Assembly: GCA_035578905.1 (NCBI GenBank) | Contig: JAQJVL010002520.1 | Location: 30,260-94,259 of the forward strand | Source: Stictocephala bisonia | Taxonomy: Eukaryota > Arthropoda > Insecta > Hemiptera > Membracidae | Direction: 5' to 3' | Length of the DNA stretch: 64,000 bases | Part shown: piece after piece, positions 34,801 through 45,985 of the stretch | Layout of the letters: each line of letters begins with the position of its first letter | Position numbering within the stretch: the first letter of the stretch is position 1 | Made by a program: the position numbers and the translations under genes | The notes under the pieces: model-generated | What the model was told of the DNA's origin: nothing | What the model saw: only the letters and a program-made list of their open reading frames with translations | Databases searched by the model: none

Positions 34801-37661
34801 CGGGAACAAAAACTGGAACACACTGACCTGAGGACAGAAGAACAACACCCAGATGTAGGGATGGCAGCGTAGTCGAGACCTAGGTTCTACGACATGGTCC
34901 TCAGGCCAGGCTGGCAGTGCAGAAGGTTGAACTTTCCCCGGACGACAGGCTGAGGGCTGAACGTCCCACTCAAGGACCCTGGACTGCAACCAGACCACAG
35001 CACATTAAAAGCAGTACAGCCAACCCCAAAATACTATACATAACCCCTAATACATGACATGGCAAAACAAAACAGGAACAGACAAAATTGTACAGGATTG
35101 GAGCACCCTAGAAAATAAAAGATAAATTTTTAGGCTATGACTAATTACGTTGGAAACTCAGATTTAAGACAAATTAACAAATTATAAAAGAATTAATTAC
35201 GTATATGGACTTAAAAAATGACAAACTGAATACTAGGCTATGGATACAGGAGCAATAGGTTATAACATGAAAATCAAAGGGTACAGCTAGGCTAGGTTAT
35301 TGTCAATTAACAAAAGGATGGTAAATCGGTAACTGCAACTGAAAAAGGCTCAACAAAACATTATACAGAACTACTATTGACAATAAAGGCAGATATAAAA
35401 AGCATTAACGGTAATTAACGGTAAAAATTAACATGGAGCACATGGGTCAAACCTAGGTTAACACATCTAGACAAAGAATATAAATTAGACAAAACCCTGA
35501 AAACACCAGTAAGCCCGTTGAATATTATTTAAACAAAGTATTTTCATTAAAAGGGTGATTAGATATTAAAACTTACAAAAGAACACTTACGTTTTGGAGT
35601 CTCTCAGCCGGCAACCATGACTTGACGAACGCTGCAAAGAACAAGTGAACAGACAGGCCAACTTGACCGAAGCTGCTGGAACACGGAACGAAACGGAACT
35701 GGGCCAACGACCACCAACTACGCGAAACGCAAGGCAAAAGCGAATCTCAGGCAGCCTGGCAGACAACGACGAAAAAACGAAACTGTACCGGTCCAAGACC
35801 CGGTACAACGGCCAGCAGTCTTGACAGTCTGGTTAAGAACCTAACCCTAAATCAGTTTAAGCACATGCCGAAATATTTCACTGGTGACAAGCTCCAGCTT
35901 CTGCTGCAAAAGGGAATTTTTCCCTATGACTATATGGACAGCTTAGCCAAATTTGAAGAAACTGCGCTACCTGAGAAGAACAACTTCTACAACCAGTTAA
36001 ACATGAGCCATATTAAAGATCAAGATTACCAACACGCCATCAACGTGTGGAACACTTTCAACATAACTGACATGAAGGAGTATACGCTTTTGTATAACCA
36101 GACTGATGTCCTTCTGCTGGCAGATGTAATGGAAAACTTTAGGGATGTCTGCATAACAACGTATCAACTCGATCCCGCCTGGTATTTTACGGCTCCGGGT
36201 CTGGCATGGGACGCTATGCTGAAGATCACTGCTATTGAACTACAACTGCTAACCGACTGTGACATGATTCTTATGGTTGGGGAAGGCATTAGAGGAGGTG
36301 TATCACAATGTTCAAACAGATATGCAAAGGCTAACAATCCTTATATGGAAGACTACGATGCAAATAAGCCTACCACGTACCTGACTTACCTAGACGCGAA
36401 TAATTTATACGGGTGCGCTATGAGCCAGTACATGCCCTACGCTGACTTTAAATGGGTTGAGAATACCAACATTGATATCACTCAAATACCAGACGACTCT
36501 CCTATTGGCTACATATTGGAGGTAGACTTGGATTACCCCCGAGAGCTACATGATGACCACTCTGATCTTCCACTAGCACCCGAACGAAGAGCGCCACCAG
36601 GATCTACCCAGAAAAAGCTGCTTACCACACTCTATACAAAGAAGCACTATGTGGTACACTACAGAAACCTAAAATTGTACTTATCATTGGGCATGAAACT
36701 GAGCAAAATTCATAGGATAATAAGTTTCTTGCAAAAGGACTGGTTAAGGACCTACATTGACTTAAACACCTTAAAGAGAATGCAAGCAAAAAATAGCTTC
36801 GATAAAGATTTCTACAAGCTCATGAACAACAGTGTTTTTGGTAAAACGATGGAAAACATCCGCAACAGAGTTGACATCAGGCTTGCTACAAAAGACAGAC
36901 AAGTGGAGAAATGGATGGCAAAGCCCAATTTCAAACACCGTACCATCTTTACGGAGCAACTGGCTGCCGTTCATATGAGCAAAATGAGGCTATTGTACAA
37001 CAAAGCTATATATGTAGGCATGAGTATACTGGACATCTCAAAAATCTTAATGTACCAGTTCCATTATAATGTAATTAAAGAAAAATATGGAGATCGGGCA
37101 CAACTTCAATACACCGATACCGATTCACTAACCTACTTAATTGAAACAGAAGATTTTTACGCCGACATGAAAAGCATGATAGATCTGTTTGATACGAGTG
37201 ACTATCCAGAACCAAACAGATATGCAATACCTCGAGTTAATAAAAAAGTGATTGGAAAAATGAAAGACGAACTGAATGGACGTATTATGTTTGAGCATGT
37301 AGCACTCAGGTCTAAAATGTATGCTAGCCGATCGGAGAACAATCCGGAAGATCCTGAAGATGATGGAATAATCAAGAAATCAAAAGGTGTAAAAAAAAAT
37401 GTCGTCAAGAACCACCTTACGTTTGAAGACTATATGGAATGTCTAAAAGATCGTGTGGACAAATTTTGTTCCATGAATATGATTCGCAGCTATCGTCACG
37501 ACCTATACAGCGTGGAACTAAATAAGGTATCTCTATCAGCTACGGACGATAAGAGGTATATTTCAGAAGACGGCATAAGGACACTACCATGGGGTCACTA
37601 CTCTATCCCCAATGACACCATGCTCAATTTAACGATTGAAGAAGCCTTGTTGACAGAGTAA
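31807..37661 (+). CDS. protein-primed family B DNA polymerase, unit A (interrupted by an insertion)
   Basis: Replicative polymerase of the element. Coding parts are 31807-33787 and 35812-37661. Together they give about 1,276 codons, without stops, once the 33788-35811 insert is excluded. N-terminus: two CxxC...HxxxC zinc fingers (C8-C11-H23-C27; C40-C43-H55-C59). Then a KCFLWS...SHYALI region (C288, H383). Exonuclease: Exo I DFE at D463, Exo II HNLSGYD at D613, Exo III YNQTD at D759. A treble-clef DHDH insert with CHIC and NHC lies at 562-592. Polymerase: motif A DANNLYG at D855, motif B KLMNNSVFGK at K996, motif C YTDTDS at D1096/D1098. The ATG at 31807 is the first in frame and is preserved in unit B. 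All catalytic residues are intact, but the insert stops translation after residue 660. Confidence 0.9.
33788..35811 (-). mobile_element. 2.0-kb insertion inside unit A PolB
   Basis: Absent from units B and C, which run straight from TTTATGG to CCAGCAG. The left junction is followed by TGAGACCC and a run of C. The right end is GGTACAACGG. I see no inverted ends; a 2-bp GG duplication is possible. On the minus strand the right end looks like the start of a transcript: an open frame from 35808 to a CCAAAAC|GTAAGTG donor-like site near 35592. The other end has TTTATTTGGCAAATAAAAT, so this may be a minus-strand unit of unknown class. An intron is rejected because no GT-AG choice restores the PolB frame. 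Confidence 0.75.
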
Positions 37662-37797
37662 GGAGATGGGTGGGAGCACAAGAGTGCAGGAGGTAGCAAA
37701 TAGAAGAAGGTCGGCTACCACTTTCCGCAGCGGGGAGGGGCTGCGGAATCCCTTAAAAACCAATAAATATTTTGGTTTACAAAAATCTTAATCAGTT
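37662..37797 (+). terminator. gene-end cassette after unit A PolB
   Basis: Directly after the PolB stop. A perfect 9-bp stem TTCCGCAGC (37723-37731) / GCTGCGGAA (37740-37748) has loop GGGGAGGG. AATAAA follows at 37762-37767, embedded in a second stem AAACCAA...TTGGTTT. The same cassette occurs at about 40814-40948 (inverted), 50443, 51111, 52006 and 54255. It is likely a transcript 3'-end signal shared by the element's genes. Confidence 0.65.
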
Positions 37798-37941
37798 ATG
37801 AATTGGACACAATTCAATACAGTTATGAATGTGAGAGAAACTATCGCCAGAGAGCTACACACTCCAGCCGGAAGAACATTTCCCACCAGACCTGTACTTT
37901 TAACAGTACCACACTGTTACAGGTTACTAACATGTTCGTAG
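37798..37941 (+). pseudogene. integrase 5' stub, unit A
   Basis: The ATG at 37798 opens a frame starting MNWTQFNTVMNVRETIAREL, matching the start of the unit C integrase at 52145. Similarity stops after CCCACCAGACCTG (about 37896), where an unrelated sequence follows and the frame soon ends. It marks the deletion that removed integrase and everything downstream from unit A. Confidence 0.65.
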
Positions 37942-38969
37942 AAACCCAATTTACGACATTGGATGGACTCAACCCGTCCGTAGTGCAATGTAAAAACCTC
38001 GTACTGAACGAACCTTCTTCTTAATTACGGTAACTCCTACGCCAGGTAAGTAATGTTAAGTTAGATTTAAGTAAACTCTTTTACCGTCAACCTTTAAAAA
38101 ATAATCTGTAAAATAAATTCTGTTATAATATGAACACTTTTGTGAGTTTACATAACTACAATTTATTAACAGATATCTCCAGCTCTGTGTGAATTTCTAT
38201 AAAATACCGTACCATCGAGGTGAGGGCGGCCCAAATTCAATAAAAAAGCCCGACTGTTCTCTAAGGCAGCCGTAAAACGCATAAGTCCTGACGCGGTCCT
38301 GCAGCTTGGGGCTGGGCTAATCCCCGTAAGACCTTGAGTCGCAGTCCGGGCCCTCGTACAGTACGTGTATTTGGATGTGTGTAACACTCTATGGCTGGCT
38401 TAAACTCTGTAAGTCCAGGGTGTGAGTAAGGGATATTTTTAGTAACAAGAAAAATAAAAAATAAAAAAAAATAAAAAAAAAGCCCTTTGTAAGTTTGTGC
38501 GTCACATTGAAAGGCTTCTCCAAGTAAAGTGGCGGCTAGACTTATAGGGGATCAAAAAAAAAAAAAATAAAAAAATAAAAAAAAATTAAAAAAACACAAA
38601 AATAATACTGGGAGGTAGCAATTTTGTTATGGAGTGGCTATCACCGTAGCTTGCGATGGTTAGGGCGAGTTACATTAAAGTAAGTGGGATTATGCCTACT
38701 GGGGACACCCACTATAATAAAAAACGCGCCAATGCACAAAGTGCAATGACCCTATACCCCTTGGGTGGTGTGGAAACTTGGGTCAAGACTTGTCAATGCA
38801 CAGAGTGCAATGACAGGCATTGACTTGATAGTCATGGTCTTGTCTGGGAATGCAAGGACAAGTGTTACGACTCGTGCAGTCTATTATGGCGGGTTGGGTT
38901 AAACTGGGTTAAATCAACGTGGGTTAATAAAACCCGGGTTAACACAACGTTGGTTATTAAAGCCCGGGT
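37942..38969 (+). other. unit A tail, non-coding
   Basis: No gene recognised. It contains A-rich runs (38450-38600) and two near-palindromic sites CAATGCACAAAGTGCAATG (38730) and CAATGCACAGAGTGCAATG (38794). A series of GGGTTAA / AACCCGGGTTAA words follows near 38890-38975. The same order recurs inverted in unit B and, from about 60300, in unit C. Confidence 0.6.
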
Positions 38970-39062
38970 TTAAACTAACTCGAATAGATCAGATGACCCA
39001 GGATATACTTTAGCGTCAATCAAGATGTTATTTCCTTCAAATTTAACTGACTGTGTACCCAT
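38970..39062 (-). pseudogene. small unknown-gene fragment, unit A
   Basis: Minus-strand frame of 30 residues beginning MGTQSVKFEGNNILIDAKVY and ending ELV, with TAA. It looks like the N-terminal part of an uncharacterised protein common in insect Polinton-like elements (I associate it with DUF8207, uncertain). A longer relative lies in unit C at about 54640-55350. Here it is a fragment next to the octamer repeats. Confidence 0.4.
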
Positions 39063-39100
39063 TTTAAATTGTTCGCTTCCTTTATCGAAATTGATCCCAA

Positions 39101-39172
39101 GAAAAACAGAAAAACAGAAAAAAGAAAAACAGAAAAACAGAAAAACAGAAAAACAGAAAAACGGCCGTTTTT
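39101..39172 (+). repeat. (AAAAACAG)n tract, unit A side
   Basis: About eight copies of an 8-bp unit with one shortened copy, ending in AAAACGGCCGTTTTTC, a small palindrome. Confidence 0.95.
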
Positions 39173-39186
39173 CTGGGAATGCGCAC

Positions 39187-39302
39187 GCACAGAGGTATTG
39201 ACCCACCCACTCACCCATACACGCACAGAGGTATTGACCCACCCACCCACCCATACACGCACAGAGGTATTGACCCACCACCTACCCATACACGCACAGA
39301 GG
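39187..39302 (+). repeat. 36-bp minisatellite at the palindrome centre
   Basis: Three copies of a 36-bp unit beginning GCACAGAGGTATTGACCCAC (39187, 39223, 39259; the last is 35 bp) plus a partial fourth. It is the only asymmetric part between the A and B arms. Confidence 0.95.
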
Positions 39303-39497
39303 TAAAAACAGAAAAACAGAAAAACGGCCGTTTTTCTGTTTTTCTGTTTTTCTGTTTTTCTGTTTTTCTGTTTTTCTGTTTTTCTGTTTTTCTGTTTTTC
39401 TGTTTTTCTGTTTTTCTGTTTTTCTGTTTTTCTGTTTTTCTGTTTTTCTGTTTTTCTGTTTTTCTGTTTTTCTTTTTTCTGTTTTTCTGTTTTTCTT
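39303..39497 (+). repeat. (CTGTTTTT)n tract, unit B side
   Basis: Two AAAAACAG copies, the palindrome AAAAACGGCCGTTTTT, then about 20 copies of the complementary octamer. With 39101-39172 it forms the centre of the A/B inverted repeat. Confidence 0.95.
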
Positions 39498-39533
39498 GGG
39501 ATCAATTTCGATAAAGGAAGCGAACAATTTAAA

Positions 39534-39626
39534 ATGGGTACACAGTCAGTTAAATTTGAAGGAAATAACATCTTGATTGACGGTAAAGTATATCCTGGGT
39601 CATCTGATCTATTCGAGTTAGTTTAA
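39534..39626 (+). pseudogene. small unknown-gene fragment, unit B
   Basis: Mirror copy of 38970-39062, differing by one residue (IDGKVY instead of IDAKVY). Confidence 0.4.
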
Positions 39627-40000
39627 ACCCGGGCTTTAATAACCAACGTTGTGTTAACCCGGGTTTTATTAACCCACGTTGATTTAACCCAGTTTAACCC
39701 AACCCGCCATAATAGACTGCACGAGTCGTAACACTTGTCCTTGCATTCCCAGACAAGACCATGACTATCAAGTCAATGCCTGTCATTGCACTTTGTGCAT
39801 TGACAAGTCTTGACCCAAGTTTCCACACCACCCAAGGGGTATAGGGTCATTGCACTTTGTGCATTGGCGCGTTTTTTATTATAGTGGGTGTCCCCAGTAG
39901 GCATAATCCCACTTACTTTAATGTAACTTGCCCTAACCATCGCAAGCTACGGTGATAGCCACTCCATAACAAAATTGCTACCTCCCAGTATTATTTTTGT

Positions 40001-40056
<56 letters not shown>

Positions 40057-40667
40057 GATCCCCTATAAGTCTAGCCGCCACTTTACTTGGAGAAGCCTTT
40101 CAATGTGACGTACAAACTTACAAAGGGCTTTTATTTATTTTTTTTTATTTTTTATTTTTCTTGTTACTAAAAATATCCCTTACTCACACCCTGGACTTAC
40201 AGAGTTTAAGCCAGCCATAGAGTGTTACACACATCCAAATACACGTACTGTACGAGGGCCCGGACTGCGACTCAAGGTCTTACGGGGATTAGCCCAGCCC
40301 CAAGCTGCAGGACCGCGTCAGGACTTATGCGTTTTACGGCTGCCTTAGAGAACAGTCGGGCTTTTTTATTGAATTTGGGCCGCCCTCACCTCAATGGTAC
40401 GGTATTTTATAGAAATTCACACAGAGCTGGAGATATCCGTTAATAAATTGTAGTTATGTAAACTCACAAAAGTGTTCATATTATAACAGAATTTATTTTA
40501 CAGATTATTTTTTAAAGGTTGACGGTAAAAGAGTTTACTTAAATCTAACTTAACATTACTTACCTGGCGTAGGAGTTACCGTAATTAAGAAGAAGGTTCG
40601 TTCAGTACGAGGTTTTTACATTGCACTACGGACGGGTTGAGTCCATCCAATGTCGTAAATTGGGTTT
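39627..40667 (-). other. unit B tail, non-coding
   Basis: Inverted copy of the unit A tail, nearly identical. It contains a T-run of more than 50 bases (about 40003-40055) where unit A has a shorter, interrupted A-run. The near-palindromic CATTGCACTTTGTGCATTG sites are at about 39783 and 39849. Confidence 0.7.
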
Positions 40668-40811
40668 CTACGAACATGTTAGTAACCTGTAACAGTGTGG
40701 TACTGTTAAAAGTACAGGTCTGGTGGGAAATGTTCTTCTGGCTGGAGTGTGTAGCTCTCTGGCGATGGTTTCTCTCACATTCATAACTGTATTGAATTGT
40801 GTCCAATTCAT
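40668..40811 (-). pseudogene. integrase 5' stub, unit B
   Basis: Inverted copy of the unit A stub, with the ATG read at 40811-40809. It breaks at the same CCACCAGACCTG position. Confidence 0.65.
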
Positions 40812-40813
40812 AA

Positions 40814-40948
40814 CTGATTAAGATTTTTGTAAACCAAAATATTTATTGGTTTTTAAGGGATTCCACAGCCCCTCCCCGCTGCGGAAAGTGGTAGCCGAAC
40901 CTTCTTCTATTTGCTACCTCCTGCACTCTTGTGCTCCCACCCATCTCC
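40814..40948 (-). terminator. gene-end cassette after unit B PolB
   Basis: Inverted copy of the hairpin plus AATAAA cassette. TTCCGCAGC/GCTGCGGAA is slightly altered (GGCTGTGGAA-type change) but the arrangement is intact. Confidence 0.6.
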
Positions 40949-43900
40949 TTACTCTGTCAATAAGGCTTCTTCAATCGTTAAATTGAGCATGGTGTCATTG
41001 GGATAGAGTAGTGACCCCATGGTAGTGTCCTTATGCCGTCTTCTGAAATATACCTCTTATCGTCCGTAGCTGATAGAGATACCTTATTTAGTTCCACGCT
41101 GTATAGGTCGTGACGATAGCTGCGAATCATATTCATGGAACAAAATTTGTCCACACGATCTTTTAGACATTCCATATAGTCTTCAAACGTAAGGTGGTTC
41201 TTGACGACATTTTTTTTTTACACCTTTTGATTTCTTGATTATTCCATCATCTTCAGGATCTTCCGGATTGTTCTCCGATCGGCTAGCATACATTTTAGAC
41301 CTGAGTGCTACATGCTCAAACATAATACGTCCATTCAGTTCGTCTTTCATTTTTCCAATCACTTTTTTTATTAACTCGAGGTATTGCATATCTGTTTGGT
41401 TCTGGATAGTCACTCGTATCAAACAGATCTATCATGCTTTTCATGTCGGCGTAAAAATCTTCTGTTTCAATTAAGTAGGTTAGTGAATCGGTATCGGTGT
41501 ATTGAAGTTGTGCCCGATCTCCATATTTTTCTTTAATTACATTATAATGGAACTGGTACATTAAGATTTTTGAGATGTCCAGTATACTCATGCCTACATA
41601 TATAGCTTTGTTGTACAATAGCCTCATTTTGCTCATATTGAACGGCAGCCAGTTGCTCCGTAAAGATGGTACGGTGTTTGAAATTGGGCTTTGCCATCCA
41701 TTTCTCCACTTGTCTGTCTTTTGTAGCAAGCCTGATGTCAACTCTGTTGCGGATGTTTTCCATCGTTTTACCAAAACACTGTTGTTCATGAGCTTGTAGA
41801 AATCTTTATCGAAGCTATTTTTTTGCTTGCATTCTCTTTAAGGTGTTTAAGTCAATGTAGGTCCTTAACCAGTCCCTTTTGCAAGAAACTTATTATCCTA
41901 TGAATTTTTGCTCAGTTTCATGCCCAATGATAAGTACAATTTTAGGTTTCTGTAGTGTACCACATAGTGCTTCTTTGTATAGAGTGTGGTAAGCAGCTTT
42001 TTCTGGGTAGATCCTGGTGGCGCTCTTCGTTCGGGTGCTAGTGGAAGATCAGAGTGGTCATCATGTAGCTCTCGGGGGTAATCCAAGTCTACCTCCAATA
42101 TGTAGCCAATAGGAGAGTCGTCTGGTATTTGAGTGATATCAATGTTGGTATTCTCAACCCATTTAAAGTCAGCGTAGGGGCATGTACTGGCTCATAGCGC
42201 ACCCGTATAAATTATTCGCGTCTAGGTAAGTCAGGTACGTGGTAGGCTTATTTGCATCGTAGTCTTCCATATAAGGATTGTTAGCCTTTGCATATCTGTT
42301 TGAACATTGTGATACACCTCCTCTAATGCCTTCCCCAACCATAAGAATCATGTCACAGTCGGTTAGCAGTTGTAGTTCAATAGCAGTGATCTTCAGCATA
42401 GCGTCCCATGCCAGACCCGGAGCCGTAAAATACCAGGCGGGATCGAGTTGATACGTTGTTATGCAGACATCCCTAAAGTTTTCCATTACATCTGCCAGCA
42501 GAAGGACATCAGTCTGGTTATACAAAAGCGTTATACTCCTTCATGTCAGTTATGTTGAAAGTGTTCCACACGTTGATGGCGTGTTGGTAATCTTGATCTT
42601 TAATATGGCTCATGTTTAACTGGTTGTAGAAGTTGTTCTTCTCAGGTAGCGCAGTTTCTTCAAATTTGGCTAAGCTGTCCATATAGTCATAGGGAAAAAA
42701 TTCCCTTTTGCAGCAGAAGCTGGAGCTTGTCACCAGTGAAATATTTCGGCATGTGCTTAAACTGATTTAGGGTTAGGTTCTTAACCAGACTGTCAAGACT
42801 GCTGGCCATAAATCTGAAGGAGTCGAGGAATCGTAGCTTTAGGCCTCCGTTAACATTGACCGTATACGAGATGTACCGTTCTTCATTGTTCGGAATGACA
42901 TCTATAGTCTCATTGTTTAGACCAAACATTTTTATAAAGAGGTGGGTGTCATACCCGCTCAAGTTGTGGATAAACACTGGAATAAAGTGAGGTTTCCTAT
43001 AGTTCAAGTTGCAATGGTTGTGTGCGGCTCCTCTAAATCTACCGGAGATATGGTCATGATCTCGCACACGGTCTTCACCTAGTATCTGACCACATATGTG
43101 ACATTGTAGAGCTGTGATGAAGGTGACCTCCTCTTCTTCAGTCAACTGCATAGGGATCGCTGCTTGTCCTTGAGTAGAGATAGTGAATCTTTTTGGACTC
43201 TTTTAACAATCGTTCACAAACACCTTGGAGGCATCAACACCAAAGTAATTGCATGGTCTCTCGCACTCTCCTTCGGAGCGAACGACGTAGTATGAAAAGC
43301 TAACAGCCTCGTGTTTTTGATACTTGGCCGTGTAGCGCCTTCTTGGTCCAATGTCTAAGTCCATTTCGGGTTTAATGGGGCTGAGCATACATTCAAAGTC
43401 TGCGTAGATCGCAAACGGCACCCTCATCGAATGGTTGTAGTTCTTAAACTTTAAACAACTTCCGGGCTCAGGGACGTCAATCTTTAAGGCATCTTGACGA
43501 CTGCAATATTCTTTATGCTTAATTAGCAGGTCTTCCCGAACAAAGTGCACTAGACATCGTTTACATATCCAGGTCGTGCACTTGTGTTTTGTCAATTGGC
43601 TTCTAACCAATCTTGCTAGATCTTTAATTAGAGCGTAGTGGGAATTCCTGTGTTCTGTGATGTACAGAAGGTCTATATGACGTTCACTTTCTTCATCCGT
43701 AACAAGAAGTGGGTATATGTCAACCTTGTCGTCGTAAGCATAGACATTTATAGATATGCCTGATCTTTTCTCAAACAACTTGACGTGGTCCAGGCTGACG
43801 GGGAAGCTGATGTTTTCAAAGTGACGGTCAAGCTCATGTTCAAAGGGTCGATAGTGGTTAACTCGATGAGGGTGGTCTCTGTAGTCTACGGGGTGTAGTG

Positions 43901-44790
43901 CAGCCAGAACAGACCAGAGGAAACATTTCTGGTCATTGTTCCGTATGTTCAGGACTGCGAGTTTGGTCTTAATCTTGAGTGGTAGCTCTATATAGGTTGA
44001 TCCCCTTAGTGGCACGTAGCGGTTAATAGCAAGTTCTAAGCTAAGAATTTTGTGTAGCGTCCAACCAGATCCCTTTGCTTGAAACTCTTCCATTTCTGCT
44101 AGTAGTTTCTTTTCCGCCTTCATGATATATTCCTCAATAGGTGTTGTAGGAAGGATGACGTTGTTTTTTGTTTTGAAATTCATCTCTTGGTACTGGATAA
44201 TGTCGCCAACTGGTTTCTTGAACTCAACCAGAAATATGAAGTTTGTTTTAATGTTTTCATTTATGACGAAACTTTGGATTTTTTCTGCAGTTAAAACTCT
44301 TGCTTGTTTAAGAAATGAGATGGGATCCTTTGTACCTGGCTGATTTACAACAATAAAGGTTTTCATTCGGTTCCCAAACGCCTTTTCTATCTCTAAAATC
44401 TTGAGGCTTTTTTTCTCCACCAAGTATGCTTCCAAGCGACGACTTGACAGAATTGAATGCGGAAACTACGGTAGATCTTATGGAATGTAGAACTGCATTT
44501 TCTGAAGATGGTTCAGAGCTCGTTGATGGTTGGGGGGTCGATCTCGAAGCGAGCAACCTTGGAAGTGGAGGGGGCTGGCTCGGCTGCTTTCCTTTTGAGG
44601 TGACCCGGGTTGCACTTCTTGAAGTGGCGGCTGCGGTGGGAGAGAGTGATCATTACTCCGCAGGAAGAACAAGGTTGCTGGGGCTCCTGGGTTGTTGTAG
44701 GCCCGGTGCAGGTCTTGAGGGTGGCGAGCTATGTTTGCCTTAGACATAGTCTTGCTGCATCTGGGGCATGCAATCTGGTTGGGGTTTCAT
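40949..44790 (-). pseudogene. protein-primed family B DNA polymerase, unit B (frameshifted)
   Basis: Mirror copy of the unit A polymerase without the 2.0-kb insert. The ATG is read at 44790 and the stop at 40951-40949. Motifs are present: YADFEC (Exo I), CHICGQ and the DHDH endonuclease-like insert, YNQTD, DANNLYG, NNSV and YTDTDS. The frame is broken into at least eight pieces, with breaks near 44400, 43200, 42700, 42520, 42170, 41900, 41790 and 41220. Several breaks are at homopolymers, such as one extra base in the A-run that corresponds to 37390-37398 of unit A. So some are probably sequencing errors. Nucleotide identity with unit A is very high. Confidence 0.88.
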
Positions 44791-44872
44791 GATGATGATC
44801 TGCAAATGAATTTATAGGTTATGTACGTTGTAAATAGCGGAGCTGCTAGATGTGTCTCGTTCAACAGTCTGA

Positions 44873-44911
44873 GACTGAATGATGTTTGCCATGAAATCAT
44901 CGTAATATATA
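44873..44911 (-). promoter_or_regulatory. unit B PolB promoter
   Basis: Mirror of the unit A promoter: TATATATT read from 44911 and TCAGTC at 44878-44873, with the same 35-bp spacing. Confidence 0.6.
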
Positions 44912-44939
44912 TGCCCTGGATCCAAGATTTCGGCCCCCA

Positions 44940-45475
44940 TTCCTGCCAACCTGTTGGGAATTTTCCCTCCCAAAATTTCCCTCAAATTCCCTTTTTGTAC
45001 TATAAAATACACTATTAGCCTTGTTATACTATATAAAATGCACTTTTAGCCTAGCTATATTGTATTGCATGCGTATCTGTACACGTGTACCAAATTTGAG
45101 TGAAATCGGACGGTAAATAACGAAACTAGATCCGGAGTGGTGGGGGGTAAAGATAAGTCTAGAGATGACATATACGTAATACAAACGGTTTATATTGTAT
45201 GGCATGCGTATCTGTACACGTGTACCAAATTTGAGCGAAATCGGACGGTAAATAACGAAACTAGATCCAAAGTGGGTGGGGGAAAAGATAAGTTCAAAGT
45301 TGTTATTTTTTGAAAAATTTTGTTATAGGTAGGTCGGAAATGGTGTACGCAGGTGGGCCTAAAGACTTTCGGGGGTCGAAAAAAATTTCCAAGGCTCTAG
45401 GACGCACCGTTTTCGAGATATAAGCAAAAAACCACTTTTTACGGGAAATGTATTGATTGTTTCGGAGAATACCTA
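44940..45475 (+). repeat. subterminal arm, unit B side
   Basis: Inverted counterpart of 31128-31660. Runs from CCTGTTGGGAATTTTC to CTGTTTCGGAGAATACC-like sequence. Confidence 0.8.
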
Positions 45476-45985
45476 AAGACTAGAAAGTGGCTCAGTGTTA
45501 GACACATCGGTGTTCTAACACGGCCACTGGGGAGGGTAAAAGCAAGCTAAGGGAACCTAGTGACGACTCCTAACGGGCAGTTGCCTTATGAGGAAAAGCC
45601 AGTGCGTCACACGCTGGCCCCACCCGGGTATCCGCTGCCAAGTCGAAGTTGGCCGAGAGTGCGTCCCACCACTCTCACGAATTCCCCCCCGAGTCCTTTA
45701 AGCAAACTTTAGCCTTGCAAGTTTTTGGGTAAAGGACTGGGTCGGGGGGTTTTTTTAAACCCGGGCCAATCCCCAAGGACTCAAGGTCTGGGCCCCCTAA
45801 CACCGACCGTATAATATTCTAAATCCCCACCAACAGAGAATTTTTGCGCAGAGGAATCAGAGAGTCACGAGAGGGGCAGTACTTGCCGCTCGAAGGCTCG
45901 ACCCAAAAAACTGATCCTGACCGGTTTTGCCTTTCACAGGGACCTCGACGATTGCCGAAGGTTTTCCCCACAATCTCCGGGGAAA
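45476..45985. other. shared head spacer between units B and C
   Basis: Inverted copy of 30626-31127. It is the only sequence between the head of B and the head of C, so B and C share one spacer. Sequence quality drops sharply from about 45685 (runs of C and G, local indels). Confidence 0.7.

Noticed and set aside
33788..35811. Insertion as a spliceosomal intron in PolB (GTGAG at the left junction)
   Set aside because: No AG near the right junction restores the PolB frame; each choice leads to a stop at once. Units B and C show an exact gap-free sequence without it.
39187..39302. 36-bp repeats as a CRISPR array
   Set aside because: Contiguous minisatellite without unique spacers, in an insect-type genome.
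39020..39571. Long open frames on both strands with K-T-E-K-Q-K-N-R and F-C-F-S-V-F-L repeats
   Set aside because: They are translations of the (AAAAACAG)n/(CTGTTTTT)n tracts. An 8-bp unit without stops gives long frames on both strands automatically.
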